This document shows, in pieces, positions 25,172-34,853 of a stretch of DNA of 44,880 nucleotides (the first letter of the stretch is position 1; each line of letters begins with the position of its first letter). The notes below the pieces were generated by a model, which ran no database searches, was not told the origin of the DNA, and was given only the letters and a program-made list of their open reading frames with translations. Position numbers and translations under genes: made by a program. The DNA comes from Bacteroidales bacterium (lineage in GTDB: Bacteria > Bacteroidota > Bacteroidia > Bacteroidales > UBA932), in assembly GCA_016281015.1 (NCBI GenBank), contig JAEEHS010000040.1:1-44880 (forward strand), read 5' to 3'.

Positions 25172-26728
25172 ATGAGCATACAGACGGAGCAGATCCAAAA
25201 ACTTGTGGAGCGGCGCTCCCGGGCACGGCTCGGCGGCGGACAAAAACGCATCGACGCCCAGCATGCCAAAGGAAAAATGACAGCGCGTGAACGCATTGCG
25301 CTCCTTTTGGACGAAGGAAGTTTCGAAGAATATGACATGTTCGTGCAGCATCGCTGTACGAATTTCGGGATGGACGCCCAACATACGGACGGCGACGGCG
25401 TGGTGACCGGATGCGGCACCATCGACGGCCGCCTGGTCTATGTGTTTGCCCAGGACTTCACCGTAAGCGGCGGTTCCCTGTCCAAGACCATGTCCGAGAA
25501 GATTTGTAAAGTCATGGACATGGCCCTTCGGGTCGGCGCCCCGCTCATCGGACTGAATGACTCCGGCGGCGCCCGCATCCAGGAAGGCATCGACGCCCTG
25601 GCGGGTTACGCGGAGATTTTCGAGCGGAACATCCTTGCCTCCGGCGTCATTCCCCAGATCAGCGGTATTTTCGGTCCCTGCGCCGGCGGGGCGGTCTACT
25701 CCCCTGCCCTGACGGACTTCACCCTGATGGTCAAGGACACTTCCTACATGTTCCTGACCGGCCCGGCGGTCGTCAAAAGCGTTACCGGTGAAGAAGTCTC
25801 GCAGGAGGATCTCGGCGGCGCGTCGGTCCATGCAAGCCGCTCCGGAGTGGCCCATTTCGCCGCCCCGAGCGAAGAGGAAGGCATCGCCACGCTGAAAACC
25901 CTCCTGAGCTATCTCCCGCAGAACAATATGGAGACCTCACCCGTCCGGCCCACGTCCGATCCGGCCTCAAGGGTGGACGACGCGCTCAACGACATCGTTC
26001 CCGACAGCCCCAACAAGGCCTACGACATGTACGGCGTCATCCGGAGCATCGTGGACGACGGAGACTTTTTCGAGGTCCATCAGGCCTTTGCCAAGAACAT
26101 CATCGTGGGCTTCGCCCATCTGGGCGGGCGCAGCGTCGGCATCGTGGCCAACCAGCCGGCGGAACTGGCCGGGGTGCTGGACATCGGCGCCTCCCGCAAG
26201 GCGGCGCGTTTCGTCCGCTTCTGCGACGCCTTCAACATTCCGCTCGTCACCCTGGTGGACGTTCCGGGCTTCCTGCCGGGCACCCAGCAGGAGTACGGCG
26301 CCATCATCACCAACGGTGCCAAACTGCTCTATGCCTATGGCGAGGCGACGGTTCCGAAGGTGACCGTCACCCTCAGGAAAGGCTACGGCGGCGCCCATAT
26401 CGTCATGAGCTGCAAACAGCTCCGGGGCGACGTGAACTATGCCTGGCCGAGCGCGGAGATTGCCGTCATGGGCGCAGACGGTGCGGTCAACGTCCTCTAT
26501 GCCAAAGAAATCAAGGCGGATCCGGAGCACGCCCGGGAGATTTTCGACGAGAAGAAGAAGGAATATGTCCGCCTCTTCTCCAATCCCTACCAGGCGGCCC
26601 AGAAAGGCTATATCGATGACATCATCGAACCTCGGAACACCCGTTTCCGCATTATCCGGGCGCTGGAACAGCTCGCCGGGAAACGGGCGGTACTGCCGGA
26701 GAAGAAACACGACAATCTGCCGCTGTAA
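25172..26728 (+). CDS. mmdA: Methylmalonyl-CoA decarboxylase alpha / acyl-CoA carboxylase carboxyltransferase subunit
   Basis: The 518-residue protein belongs to the PccB/MmdA crotonase-fold carboxyltransferases. The N-terminal half has [21 protein letters not shown] and the acyl-CoA pocket [15 protein letters not shown]. The C-terminal half has the biotin-side block [20 protein letters not shown] and [20 protein letters not shown]. It moves CO2 between methylmalonyl-CoA (or propionyl-CoA) and carboxybiotin. No biotin carboxylase gene is adjacent, but OadG, biotin carrier and OadB genes follow, indicating the sodium-pumping decarboxylase rather than a carboxylase. In propionate-forming Bacteroidales this step ends the succinate pathway. 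Confidence 0.94.
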   Translation: MSIQTEQIQKLVERRSRARLGGGQKRIDAQHAKGKMTARERIALLLDEGSFEEYDMFVQHRCTNFGMDAQHTDGDGVVTGCGTIDGRLVYVFAQDFTVSGGSLSKTMSEKICKVMDMALRVGAPLIGLNDSGGARIQEGIDALAGYAEIFERNILASGVIPQISGIFGPCAGGAVYSPALTDFTLMVKDTSYMFLTGPAVVKSVTGEEVSQEDLGGASVHASRSGVAHFAAPSEEEGIATLKTLLSYLPQNNMETSPVRPTSDPASRVDDALNDIVPDSPNKAYDMYGVIRSIVDDGDFFEVHQAFAKNIIVGFAHLGGRSVGIVANQPAELAGVLDIGASRKAARFVRFCDAFNIPLVTLVDVPGFLPGTQQEYGAIITNGAKLLYAYGEATVPKVTVTLRKGYGGAHIVMSCKQLRGDVNYAWPSAEIAVMGADGAVNVLYAKEIKADPEHAREIFDEKKKEYVRLFSNPYQAAQKGYIDDIIEPRNTRFRIIRALEQLAGKRAVLPEKKHDNLPL

Positions 26729-26732
26729 GCCT

Positions 26733-27647
26733 ATGAGACGGATATTAGCCAGCGTTCTCATCCTCCTTTCCGCACTGAGCCTCCGGGCCCAGAACGTCAG
26801 CGACCTCATCCTCAGCGAGGCGCTTGCCTGCCCGGACTCGACCGGCATCCTGGACGAGTACGGCCGGAGGGGCGGCTGGGTGGAGCTGTTCAACAAATCG
26901 ACCGGGACGGTCAGTTATGGCGGCTGTTTCCTGACCGACGACCGCACCGACCTGCGGAAAAGCCCGATTCCGAAGTCGGACCTGAGGACCAAACTGGGCC
27001 CCCGGCAGAGCGTCCTGCTGTATTGCAGCGGAAACGGAGCGGACGGGACCTTCTACACCGCATTCACCCTGGCTCCGGGCAAGACCGTCTATCTCGTTTC
27101 CAACGACGGCCGGACCGTGATCGACTCCCTGCGGATTCCCCTGAATCTGCCCGAGGGAAAGTCCGTCGTGAAGCAGGCGCGGGATCTCAGGCAGATGGAC
27201 TTTCAGACGGCGGAAGAGCCTGCCGTCCCTACGCCCGGCATCCTGAACGGCAGCGGTGACGGCGCCTCGAAGGCCGAGGCCATGGCCGCCCAGGACCCCC
27301 ACGGATGGACCCTGACCATCGTATCGGTCAGCGTCGTCTTCGCGGCCCTGGCGCTCCTGTGGTTCCTGTTCTGGCTCCTGTTCGACCGTCCGGCGAAGAA
27401 AAAAGATGCCTCGGCTACGCCCGGCGTGACAAAAAAGCCCGGCATGACCGATGAAGTGGCGGCCGCCATCGCCCTTGCCCTGGACATGGAAGAGGACGGT
27501 GACACCTATGCGGCCATCGCAGCCGCCGTCCACCTGTACCTCGCCGACCGGGTCCATGACAGCGAATCCTACCAACTGACCATCCGGCGGGAGGCTGCTT
27601 CCGCATGGAACGACAAGAAACTGAACTTCAGAAAATTACCCCGATAG
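26733..27647 (+). CDS. Lamin-tail domain / OadG-type gamma subunit fusion
   Basis: The start is the ATG at 26733, 4 bp after the mmdA stop; the longer upstream frame overlaps mmdA. The 304-residue protein has a signal peptide (LSALSLRAQN), then a lamin-tail-like domain at residues about 25-150 (LILSEALACPD, GGWVELFNKSTGTVSYGGCFL, GPRQSVLLYCSG). A single membrane helix follows at about 192-214 (VVFAALALLWFLFWLL). The cytoplasmic tail resembles OadG (MTDEVAAAIALALDM). OadG subunits anchor the decarboxylase to the beta subunit. The added periplasmic domain is known in some Bacteroidetes OadG proteins, but its role is unclear. Confidence 0.82.
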   Translation: MRRILASVLILLSALSLRAQNVSDLILSEALACPDSTGILDEYGRRGGWVELFNKSTGTVSYGGCFLTDDRTDLRKSPIPKSDLRTKLGPRQSVLLYCSGNGADGTFYTAFTLAPGKTVYLVSNDGRTVIDSLRIPLNLPEGKSVVKQARDLRQMDFQTAEEPAVPTPGILNGSGDGASKAEAMAAQDPHGWTLTIVSVSVVFAALALLWFLFWLLFDRPAKKKDASATPGVTKKPGMTDEVAAAIALALDMEEDGDTYAAIAAAVHLYLADRVHDSESYQLTIRREAASAWNDKKLNFRKLPR

Positions 27648-27651
27648 AATT

Positions 27652-28077
27652 ATGAAAGAATATAGCTTTAAGATCAACGGAAAAGCGTATCAGGTCACCA
27701 TTGCCCCCGCCGAGGGGAAAATGCTGCACGTCACGGTCAACGGCGCCCCTTATGAGGTAGAACTGGAACAGGCCCCCGTGGCTGCACCGGCCGCTCCCGC
27801 CGCCGCGCCGGTACCCCAGGCCGCACCGGCACCCGCCGCCGCTTCCACCGCTCCGGCCACCGGCGGACAGAAAGTCAATTCCCCGCTTCCCGGGGTGATT
27901 GTCGAAGTCTGCGTCAAGGAAGGGCAGGCGGTCAAGGCCGGGCAGAAAGTGGCTGTTCTCGAGGCCATGAAGATGGAAAACGAAATTCCCGCCCCGAAGG
28001 ACGGCACCATCACCGCCATCCATGTCAGCAAGGGTGACAGCATCCTGGAAGGCGCTCCCGTCGTAAGCCTTGCCTGA
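27652..28077 (+). CDS. Biotin carboxyl carrier protein of the decarboxylase
   Basis: The 141-residue protein has a small N-terminal strand region, an Ala/Pro-rich flexible linker at about residues 43-70, and a biotinyl domain carrying EAMKMENEI, with the biotinylated lysine at residue 107. The swinging biotin carries CO2 from the MmdA-type subunit to the membrane OadB subunit. The gene is 4 bp after the OadG fusion, and its stop overlaps the OadB start by one base (TGATG), which supports translational coupling. Confidence 0.95.
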   Translation: MKEYSFKINGKAYQVTIAPAEGKMLHVTVNGAPYEVELEQAPVAAPAAPAAAPVPQAAPAPAAASTAPATGGQKVNSPLPGVIVEVCVKEGQAVKAGQKVAVLEAMKMENEIPAPKDGTITAIHVSKGDSILEGAPVVSLA

Positions 28078-29222
28078 TGGAACATATTTTTCAATCCCTC
28101 GCCCAGTTCTGGGAATACACCGGCTTCGCCAACTGCTCCTGGCAGAATCTGGCGATGATCGGGATCGGGCTGGTATTCATCACCCTGGCGATCGTCAAGG
28201 AATGGGAACCGATGCTGCTCGTACCGATCGGCTTCGGCATGATCATCGGCAACATCCCCATGTTTCCCGGACTGAATATCGGCATCTATGAGGACGGAAG
28301 CGTGCTGAACACCCTTTACCAGGGTGTCAAACAGGGCTGGTATCCCCCGCTGATCTTTCTGGGTATCGGTGCCATGACGGATTTCTCCGCCCTGATTTCG
28401 CAGCCCCGGCTGATCCTGATCGGCGCGGCGGCGCAGATGGGCATCTTCGGCGCCTACCTGCTGGCCCTGGCCTTCGGTTTCGCCCCGAACGAGGCCGGCG
28501 CTATCGGCATCATCGGCGGCGCGGACGGCCCGACAGCCATCTTCCTGTCCTCGAAACTGGCACCGGACTTGATGGGAGCCATCGCGGTCTCCGCCTATTC
28601 CTACATGGCCCTTGTCCCGGTCATCCAGAAGCCCATCATGCTCCTTCTGACGACCAAGAAAGAACGCCTGATCCGGATGCCGGTCCCGCGCAGCGTCTCC
28701 AAGAAAGAGAAAATCATCTTCCCCATCGTGGGCTTCCTCACCACCGCCTTCATCGTCCCGAGCGGCCTGCCGCTGCTGGGCATGCTGTTTTTCGGCAACC
28801 TGCTGAAAGAAAGCGGCGTCACGAAACGCCTGGCCAATACGGCCAGCGGTCCCATGATCGATGTCGTGACGACCCTGATCGGCCTGACGGTCGGCGCCTC
28901 CACCCAGGCGGACAAATTCCTCAGCCTCAAGTCGGTCGGCATCTTCGCCCTGGGCCTGCTGAGCTTTGTCATCGCGACCATGAGCGGTGTACTCTTTGTC
29001 AAGCTGATGAACCTGCTGATCCGGAACCCCGAGAAGAAAATCAATCCGCTCATCGGCAACGCCGGCGTATCGGCCGTCCCGGACAGCGCCCGCGTCAGCG
29101 AGGTCGTCGGCCGGGAAATCGACCCGACGAACCACCTGCTGATGCATGCCATGGGCCCGAATGTGGCGGGCGTCATCGGCTCCGCCGTCGCTGCGGGCAT
29201 CCTGCTGAGCTTCCTAGGATAA
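28077..29222 (+). CDS. Sodium-pumping decarboxylase beta subunit (OadB/MmdB)
   Basis: The 381-residue integral membrane protein carries the family's conserved blocks. GIIGGADGPTAIFLSSKLAP holds the aspartate essential for Na+ transport in Klebsiella OadB. GLPLLGMLFFGNLLKESGV, TLIGLTVGASTQADKFL, GNAGVSAVPDSARV and MHAMGPNVAGVIGSAVAAG follow. It decarboxylates carboxybiotin and uses the energy to expel Na+. With its three upstream partners it forms a complete pump, and it shares a region with a V-ATPase predicted to use Na+. Confidence 0.96.
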   Translation: MEHIFQSLAQFWEYTGFANCSWQNLAMIGIGLVFITLAIVKEWEPMLLVPIGFGMIIGNIPMFPGLNIGIYEDGSVLNTLYQGVKQGWYPPLIFLGIGAMTDFSALISQPRLILIGAAAQMGIFGAYLLALAFGFAPNEAGAIGIIGGADGPTAIFLSSKLAPDLMGAIAVSAYSYMALVPVIQKPIMLLLTTKKERLIRMPVPRSVSKKEKIIFPIVGFLTTAFIVPSGLPLLGMLFFGNLLKESGVTKRLANTASGPMIDVVTTLIGLTVGASTQADKFLSLKSVGIFALGLLSFVIATMSGVLFVKLMNLLIRNPEKKINPLIGNAGVSAVPDSARVSEVVGREIDPTNHLLMHAMGPNVAGVIGSAVAAGILLSFLG

Positions 29223-29226
29223 ATCT

Positions 29227-30495
29227 ATGAAACACAAGTACTTCCTAAGCCTTCTAATCTGGTCCCTGGGCGTTTTGGGCGCAGCCGCCCAGGAAGTGGC
29301 GCCCAAAACCGGCTGGTCTTTCACGCCCATGCCCGATGTGTCTTACAACAGCGACATCGGCCTCAACCTGGGGGCGTTCTGCGACTTTTTCTATTACGGA
29401 GACGGCTCCGACTATCCGAATTTTCAGCACCACATCGCCACCGCGGCCGCCTGGTCTACGAAAGGCTCCTGGTATGTCCACGCCATGGGAGAATCCAAGA
29501 CGCTGATTCCGGGCCTGAGGACCACGGGGTCCCTGACCTTCCGGCAGGCGACGATGAACAACTTCTACGGCTTCAACGGCCCATGGGCCCCCTTCGATGC
29601 CGACCTGGAACTGAACAAGGACACACGGACCGCCTGGTACACCCTGAACCGGCAGACGCTGCGCGCCGCCGTAGGGGTCCGCGGAAGGATTGCCGAGGGG
29701 CTCGACTGGTTCACCGGCGCCGTGTACCGGAACATCCGGGTCCGGGATTTCTCGCTGAAAAACTACGACAGCGGACGGAGCCTGTACAACGACTATGTCG
29801 CGACGGGCCTGATCCGTCAGGACGAGGCCTCTGGCGGCGACAACATCGAACTGAAGGCCGGAGTGGTCTATGATTCCCGCGATTTCGAATGGGTCCCGAA
29901 CAAGGGAATGTACGGCGAACTCTATGTCAACGGGAATGTCGACCTCGCCCACGGAAAATACCATTATGGACAGGTGGTGGCGCATTTCCGCCATTTCGTG
30001 CCCATCATCTTTTCCCGCCTGACGCTGGCCTACCACCTGGGCCTCCAGCACCAGTTCGCAGGAGAAATCCCCTTCTACAACCTCCACGAAATCTCCACCC
30101 TCCACTACCAGTATGAAGAATCGGAGGGCCTCGGGAGCCGCTACACGCTCCGGGGCTACCGGCTGGACCGCATGCTCGCCGCCGGCTATGGATGGGCCAA
30201 TGTGGAGCTGCGGGCCCGTCTGCTGAGTTTCGACCTCTTCAAGCAGCATTTTGATATCGTGGTCAATCCTTTCTTCGATGCCGGGACCCTGACCCGCACC
30301 TATCGCCTGGAAGAGCAGAAAGCCCTGCCGGGTCTGTGGCGGGATGCCGCGAAGGAACCGCTTTTCCTAAGTGCCGGCGCCGGAGTCAAGCTTCACATGA
30401 ACACCAATTTCATCCTGTCGATCGAACTCGCGAAAGGATTTAATCCCGAGTTGGGCGACTTGACCGTCTCGATGGCCACGACCTACATGTTTTAA
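29227..30495 (+). CDS. Omp85/BamA-TamA-like outer membrane barrel protein
   Basis: The 422-residue protein has a signal peptide (GVLGAAAQE) and no POTRA domains; the barrel starts almost at once. Near residue 315 GLGSRYTLRGYRLDRM contains the RGYR motif of loop 6 typical of Omp85 proteins, followed by WANVELRARL. It ends MATTYMF with a terminal Phe. Short POTRA-less Omp85-type proteins are common in Bacteroidetes and mostly uncharacterised; some are fused to patatins, but no such domain is present here. It follows oadB by 4 bp and is probably on the same transcript. Confidence 0.8.
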   Translation: MKHKYFLSLLIWSLGVLGAAAQEVAPKTGWSFTPMPDVSYNSDIGLNLGAFCDFFYYGDGSDYPNFQHHIATAAAWSTKGSWYVHAMGESKTLIPGLRTTGSLTFRQATMNNFYGFNGPWAPFDADLELNKDTRTAWYTLNRQTLRAAVGVRGRIAEGLDWFTGAVYRNIRVRDFSLKNYDSGRSLYNDYVATGLIRQDEASGGDNIELKAGVVYDSRDFEWVPNKGMYGELYVNGNVDLAHGKYHYGQVVAHFRHFVPIIFSRLTLAYHLGLQHQFAGEIPFYNLHEISTLHYQYEESEGLGSRYTLRGYRLDRMLAAGYGWANVELRARLLSFDLFKQHFDIVVNPFFDAGTLTRTYRLEEQKALPGLWRDAAKEPLFLSAGAGVKLHMNTNFILSIELAKGFNPELGDLTVSMATTYMF

Positions 30496-30509
30496 TGGCG
30501 AATTTTCGT

Positions 30510-30517
30510 TATCTTTG
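30510..30517 (+). promoter_or_regulatory. -7 element of the V-ATPase operon promoter
   Basis: TATCTTTG, 44 bp before the subunit E ATG. The -33 region has only a T-rich stretch, not a clear TTTG. The leader would be about 40 nt. Confidence 0.6.
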
Positions 30518-30561
30518 CAGGATAGGACAGACATTTGAAATCAAACAAGAATAGAAATAAT

Positions 30562-31164
30562 ATGGACAAACTCGAACAGTTGACCCAGAAACTCTATGAA
30601 GAGGGTCTCTCGAAAGGTAAGGCGGAAGGCCAGGCCATCGTCGAAAAGGCCCGCTCAGAAGCTGCAGACATGCTCAAACAGGCCGAGGACGAGGCACAGA
30701 AAATAATCGCCCAGGCCGAGAAAGAGGCCGCCGACCTCCGTACGAAAGTGGAAGGCGACGTGAAAAGGGCGGCGACCCAGGCCATCCAGGCCACCCGCAG
30801 CGACATCGAGCAGCTGATCATCGCCCAGGCCGTGGACGCTCCCGTCAAGGCAGCCCTCTCCAGCGAAGCCTTCCTCAAGGAAATCATCACCGAGGTGGCA
30901 AAGCGCTTCTCCGCCCAGGAGTCCGCGGACCTCGCCCTCATCCTTCCGGAAAAACTGCAGAAAGAGCTGGAGCCCTTCATCCAGAACGAACTCGGAAAAA
31001 TCATCGGGAAAGGCATTGAAGCCCGTTTCTCCAAGAAGATCGCCGGCGGGATGAACATCGGACCGAAGGACGGCAGCTATTTCATCAGCCTCACGGACGA
31101 GACCTTCCAGGCCCTGATCGGAGAATACCTTCGCCCGGCCACGAAAAAAATCCTTTTCGGCTGA
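30562..31164 (+). CDS. V-type ATPase subunit E
   Basis: The ATG at 30562 (MDKLEQLTQKLYEEG) is preferred over the in-frame ATG at 30535 because family members start this way. The 200-residue protein begins with a long Ala/Glu/Lys helix (residues about 10-85, EAADMLKQAEDEAQKI) that forms half of the peripheral stalk, followed by a globular head (about 95-200). Subunit E holds the A3B3 catalytic head to subunit I. No separate subunit G/H gene is seen; the partner strand may be encoded elsewhere or replaced. Confidence 0.9.
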   Translation: MDKLEQLTQKLYEEGLSKGKAEGQAIVEKARSEAADMLKQAEDEAQKIIAQAEKEAADLRTKVEGDVKRAATQAIQATRSDIEQLIIAQAVDAPVKAALSSEAFLKEIITEVAKRFSAQESADLALILPEKLQKELEPFIQNELGKIIGKGIEARFSKKIAGGMNIGPKDGSYFISLTDETFQALIGEYLRPATKKILFG

Positions 31165-31165
31165 G

Positions 31166-31768
31166 ATGGGCAATTTTGAATACATCATCGCCTCCCTTCC
31201 CTTTCTGACGAAGGATTTCCGCTACGCAGAAGGCGGCGGGTTCCCCGAAGTCGTTTCCTTCATCCGGGAGAACCTGTCGGCAAGGGATGCGGCCGAGATG
31301 GACTTCCTGCTGAAAGGATTTGATCCGGAGGCGCTTACGGCGGATTTCTACACCGAGGCGCTCGCGCGGAAAAACGCCTTCCTGCGGGAGTATTTCCGCT
31401 TCGACCTGAATCTGCGCAATGCCAAGGTCCGCTACCTCAACCGGGCCCTTTCCCGCGAGGCGGGGACGGATCTTGTCCTCGAAGAGGCCGGAGGGGAATT
31501 CGAAGAAGCCCCCCGGGTGGACGCAGTCCTCGAGGGAAGCGACCTCCTCGCGCGCGAAAGGGGCCTGGACGACCTCCTCTGGGGAAAAGTGGACGAGTTG
31601 ACGACCTTCCACTACTTTGACCTGACGGCCGTACTGGGCTATCTCGCCAAACTCAAGATCGTCGACCGCTGGCTCACCCTCGACGAAGCGGCCGGAAGGG
31701 AATTGTTCCGCCGGCTCGTCGATGAGGTCCGCGGCACCTTCCAGGGCGTACATTACGAAGAAAAATAA
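31166..31768 (+). CDS. DUF2764 protein, putative subunit C-like part of the V-ATPase
   Basis: This 200-residue soluble protein starts MGNFEYIIASLPFL, the standard opening of DUF2764. It is largely helical (FLREYFRFDLNLRNAKVRYL, FDLTAVLGYLAKLKIVDRW). The DUF2764 gene lies between E and A in Bacteroidetes V-ATPase operons, the place where other bacteria have subunit C. A role as the central-stalk socket is therefore likely but is inferred from position and helical content. It is 1 bp after the E gene. Confidence 0.8.
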   Translation: MGNFEYIIASLPFLTKDFRYAEGGGFPEVVSFIRENLSARDAAEMDFLLKGFDPEALTADFYTEALARKNAFLREYFRFDLNLRNAKVRYLNRALSREAGTDLVLEEAGGEFEEAPRVDAVLEGSDLLARERGLDDLLWGKVDELTTFHYFDLTAVLGYLAKLKIVDRWLTLDEAAGRELFRRLVDEVRGTFQGVHYEEK

Positions 31769-31786
31769 ACAACAAAAGATACATTC

Positions 31787-33541
31787 ATGAAAACAACAGG
31801 AATCGTAACGGGTATCGTCTCGAACCTCGTGACCGTACAGGTGGACGGACCGGTTGCCGAAAATGAAATCTGCTTCATCGACCTCCAGGGAGTGAAGATG
31901 ATGGCGGAAGTCATCAAGGTCAACGGGAAACTGGCCTCGGTCCAGGTCTTCGAATCGACCCGTGGACTGATGAACGGCGACAAGGTGGAGTTCGAAGGCC
32001 GGATGCTGGAGGCCACCCTCGGACCGGGACTGCTTTCCAGCGTCTATGACGGTCTGCAGAACGACCTCACCACCATGGAGGACGTCTTCCTCCGCCGGGG
32101 CGAATACACCGAAGCGCTGAACCACGAGAAACTTTGGGATTTCACTCCCATCGCCGCTCCCGGCGACAAAGTCATCGCCGCCGACTGGCTGGGCGAGGTG
32201 AAAGAAGGCTGGCTGCCGCACAAGATCATGGTCCCCTTCTCCTTCCAGGGAGAATATACCGTCAAGAGCGTGAAAGAGGCCGGGCAGTACAACATTGACA
32301 CTGTCATCGCCGTTCTCATCAATGAAGAGGGCGAAGAAGTCCCCGTGACCATGACCCAGAAATGGCCGGTCAAGGTCGCCATCAAGGGCTACAAGGAGAA
32401 GCCGCGTCCGAGCCGCATCATGGAGACGGGCGTGCGGGTGATCGATACGCTGAATCCCATCGCGGAAGGCGGCACGGGCTTTATCCCGGGCCCCTTCGGC
32501 TGCGGAAAGACCGTGCTCCAGCACGCCATCGCCAAGCAGGGTGACGCCGACGTCATCGTCATGGCGGCCTGCGGTGAACGTGCCAACGAGGTCGTGGAAA
32601 TCTTCACCGAATTCCCGGAACTGATCGATCCCCATACGGGACGTCACCTGATGGAGCGTACGACCATCATCTGCAACACCTCCAACATGCCGGTCGCCGC
32701 CCGTGAAGCTTCCGTCTACACGGCCATGACCATCTGCGAGTACTACCGGGCCATGGGCCTGAAGTGCCTGCTGCTGGCCGACTCGACCTCCCGTTGGGCC
32801 CAGGCGCTCCGCGAAATGTCCAACCGCATGGAGGAACTGCCGGGGGCGGACGCTTTCCCGGTGGACCTTTCCGCCATCATCTCGAATTTCTACGCCCGCG
32901 CGGGCATGGTCGTGCTGAATAACGGCAAGACAGGCGCCGTCACCTTCATCGGTACGGTGTCCCCTGCCGGCGGCAACCTGAAGGAGCCGGTGACCGAGTC
33001 CACCAAGAAGGCCGCCCGCTGCTTCTATGCCCTGGAGCAGAACCGCGCCGACCAGAAACGCTATCCGGCCGTCAACCCGATCGATTCTTACTCCAAGTAC
33101 CTGGAGTATCCCGAAATCGTCGCCTACCTGGACGAGACCATCGAAAAAGGCTGGGTGGACAAGGTTCTCAAGGCCAAGAACATCATCCGCCGCGGCAAGG
33201 AGTCCATGGAACAGATCAACATCCTGGGCGATGACGGCGTGCCGATGAGCTACCACGTCACCTTCTGGAAGTCCGAGCTCGTAGACTTCATCATCCTCCA
33301 GCAGGACGGCTTCGACCCCGTGGATTCGCTCTGCCCGCTGGAGCGCCAGCGTTACATGCTGGACCTCGTCCTGGGTATCTGTGAACGCGATTTCAACTTT
33401 GAAGACTACGAAAAGTGCCGCGACTTCTTCAAGGGCCTCATCAATCAGCTCCGGCAGATGAACTATTCTGAATTCAAGAGCGAGAACTTCTTCAAGTACC
33501 TCTCCAACGTCAACCAATTCCTCGAAGAAAATGGCAAATAA
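31787..33541 (+). CDS. ntpA: V-type ATPase catalytic subunit A
   Basis: The 584-residue protein has the N-terminal beta barrel, the bulge (non-homologous) region characteristic of V/A-type A subunits, and the Walker A motif GPFGCGKT at residues 235-242. Other A-subunit motifs include MAACGERANEVVEIFTEFPE and LLADSTSRWAQALREMSNR. It is the catalytic subunit that hydrolyses or makes ATP in the A3B3 head. Its last 11 bp overlap the B gene start. Confidence 0.97.
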   Translation: MKTTGIVTGIVSNLVTVQVDGPVAENEICFIDLQGVKMMAEVIKVNGKLASVQVFESTRGLMNGDKVEFEGRMLEATLGPGLLSSVYDGLQNDLTTMEDVFLRRGEYTEALNHEKLWDFTPIAAPGDKVIAADWLGEVKEGWLPHKIMVPFSFQGEYTVKSVKEAGQYNIDTVIAVLINEEGEEVPVTMTQKWPVKVAIKGYKEKPRPSRIMETGVRVIDTLNPIAEGGTGFIPGPFGCGKTVLQHAIAKQGDADVIVMAACGERANEVVEIFTEFPELIDPHTGRHLMERTTIICNTSNMPVAAREASVYTAMTICEYYRAMGLKCLLLADSTSRWAQALREMSNRMEELPGADAFPVDLSAIISNFYARAGMVVLNNGKTGAVTFIGTVSPAGGNLKEPVTESTKKAARCFYALEQNRADQKRYPAVNPIDSYSKYLEYPEIVAYLDETIEKGWVDKVLKAKNIIRRGKESMEQINILGDDGVPMSYHVTFWKSELVDFIILQQDGFDPVDSLCPLERQRYMLDLVLGICERDFNFEDYEKCRDFFKGLINQLRQMNYSEFKSENFFKYLSNVNQFLEENGK

Positions 33542-34850
33542 AGTATATCAAAGAGTCTATACCCAGCTGGAAGGCATTACCAAGGCGACGGTCTCCCTGC
33601 GGGCGAAAGGCGTGAGCAATGACGAACTCGCCGTCGTCGGAGGAAAACTCTCCCAGGTCGTGCGGACCAAGGGCGACCTCGTCACCCTGCAAGTCTTTTC
33701 CGGCACCGAAGGCATCCCGTCGAATGCAGAAGTGACCTTCCTCGGCGAACCGCCGACCCTGAAGGTCTCCGAGCAGCTCTCCGGCCGTTTTTTCGATGCC
33801 TATGGCCATCCGATTGACGGCGGCCCCGAAATCGAAGGCGAACTGCGCCAGATCGGCGGTCCTTCCGTCAATCCTTACAAGCGCCGCCAGCCCTCCCAGC
33901 TGATTCCGACCGGCATTGCCGGCATCGACCTGAACAACACCCTGGTCTCCGGACAGAAGATTCCTTTCTTCGCCGACCCGGACCAGCCGTACAACCAGGT
34001 GATGGCGGACGTGGCCCTGCGCGCGGACGTGGACAAGATTATCCTCGGCGGCATGGGCCTTTCCAACGACGATTATCTCTTCTTCCGCCACTCCTTCGAG
34101 GCGGCGGGCGCGCTGGACAAGATCATCTGCTTTGTCAACACCACGGAGAACCCGCCGGTGGAGCGTCTGCTGATCCCGGACATGGCCCTGACGGCCGCAG
34201 AGTATTTCGCCGTGGACAAGAACGAAAAGGTGCTGGTCCTGCTGACCGACATGACCCTCTATGCCGATGCCCTGTCCATCGTGAGCAACCGCATGGACCA
34301 GATTCCTTCGAAGGATTCCATGCCGGGCTCGCTGTATTCGGACCTCGCCAAGATCTACGAGAAGGCCGTCCAGCTCCCGACGGAAGGTTCCATCACCATC
34401 ATCGCCGTCACCACCCTCAATGACGGGGACATCACCCACGCCATTCCGGACAATACCGGATATATCACCGAGGGACAGCTCTTCCTGCGCGCGGACACCG
34501 ATACCGGCAAGGTCATCATCGACCCCTTCCGCAGCCTGAGCCGTCTGAAACAGCTCGTCCAGGGGAAGAAGACCCGCGAGGACCATTCCCAGGTGATGAA
34601 CGCTTCCGTCCGGCTGTATGCCGATGCCCAGAACGCCAAGACCAAACTGGAAAACGGCTTCGACCTCAGTGACTATGACCACCGCTGCCTCGCCTACGCG
34701 AAGGATTATGCCCGGGAACTGCTTTCCATCGATGTCAACATCTCCATCGAAGAGATGCTCGACACGGCCTGGACACTCTTCGCCCGGCATTTTACCCCGG
34801 CGGAGACCGGTATTAAACAGGCGCTCGTCGACAAATACTGGAAAAACTAG
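33531..34850 (+). CDS. ntpB: V-type ATPase subunit B
   Basis: The 439-residue protein aligns with A/V-type B subunits: GRFFDAYGHPIDGGPEIEGE, the position of the nucleotide fold without a Walker A motif (LVSGQKIPFFADPDQPYNQ), and the regulatory-site block LTDMTLYADALSIVSNRMDQ. The missing P-loop is normal for B subunits. It alternates with A in the head. The gene overlaps A by 11 bp and lies 3 bp before D. Confidence 0.97.
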   Translation: MANKVYQRVYTQLEGITKATVSLRAKGVSNDELAVVGGKLSQVVRTKGDLVTLQVFSGTEGIPSNAEVTFLGEPPTLKVSEQLSGRFFDAYGHPIDGGPEIEGELRQIGGPSVNPYKRRQPSQLIPTGIAGIDLNNTLVSGQKIPFFADPDQPYNQVMADVALRADVDKIILGGMGLSNDDYLFFRHSFEAAGALDKIICFVNTTENPPVERLLIPDMALTAAEYFAVDKNEKVLVLLTDMTLYADALSIVSNRMDQIPSKDSMPGSLYSDLAKIYEKAVQLPTEGSITIIAVTTLNDGDITHAIPDNTGYITEGQLFLRADTDTGKVIIDPFRSLSRLKQLVQGKKTREDHSQVMNASVRLYADAQNAKTKLENGFDLSDYDHRCLAYAKDYARELLSIDVNISIEEMLDTAWTLFARHFTPAETGIKQALVDKYWKN

Positions 34851-34853
34851 CTT

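Noticed and set aside
31091..33517. Minus-strand open frame of 808 codons opposite V-ATPase genes
   Set aside because: It lies antisense to subunits E, DUF2764 and A, which are clearly conserved. The product is rich in His, Asp, Gly and Val with no domain, as expected from the reverse frame of GC-biased codons.
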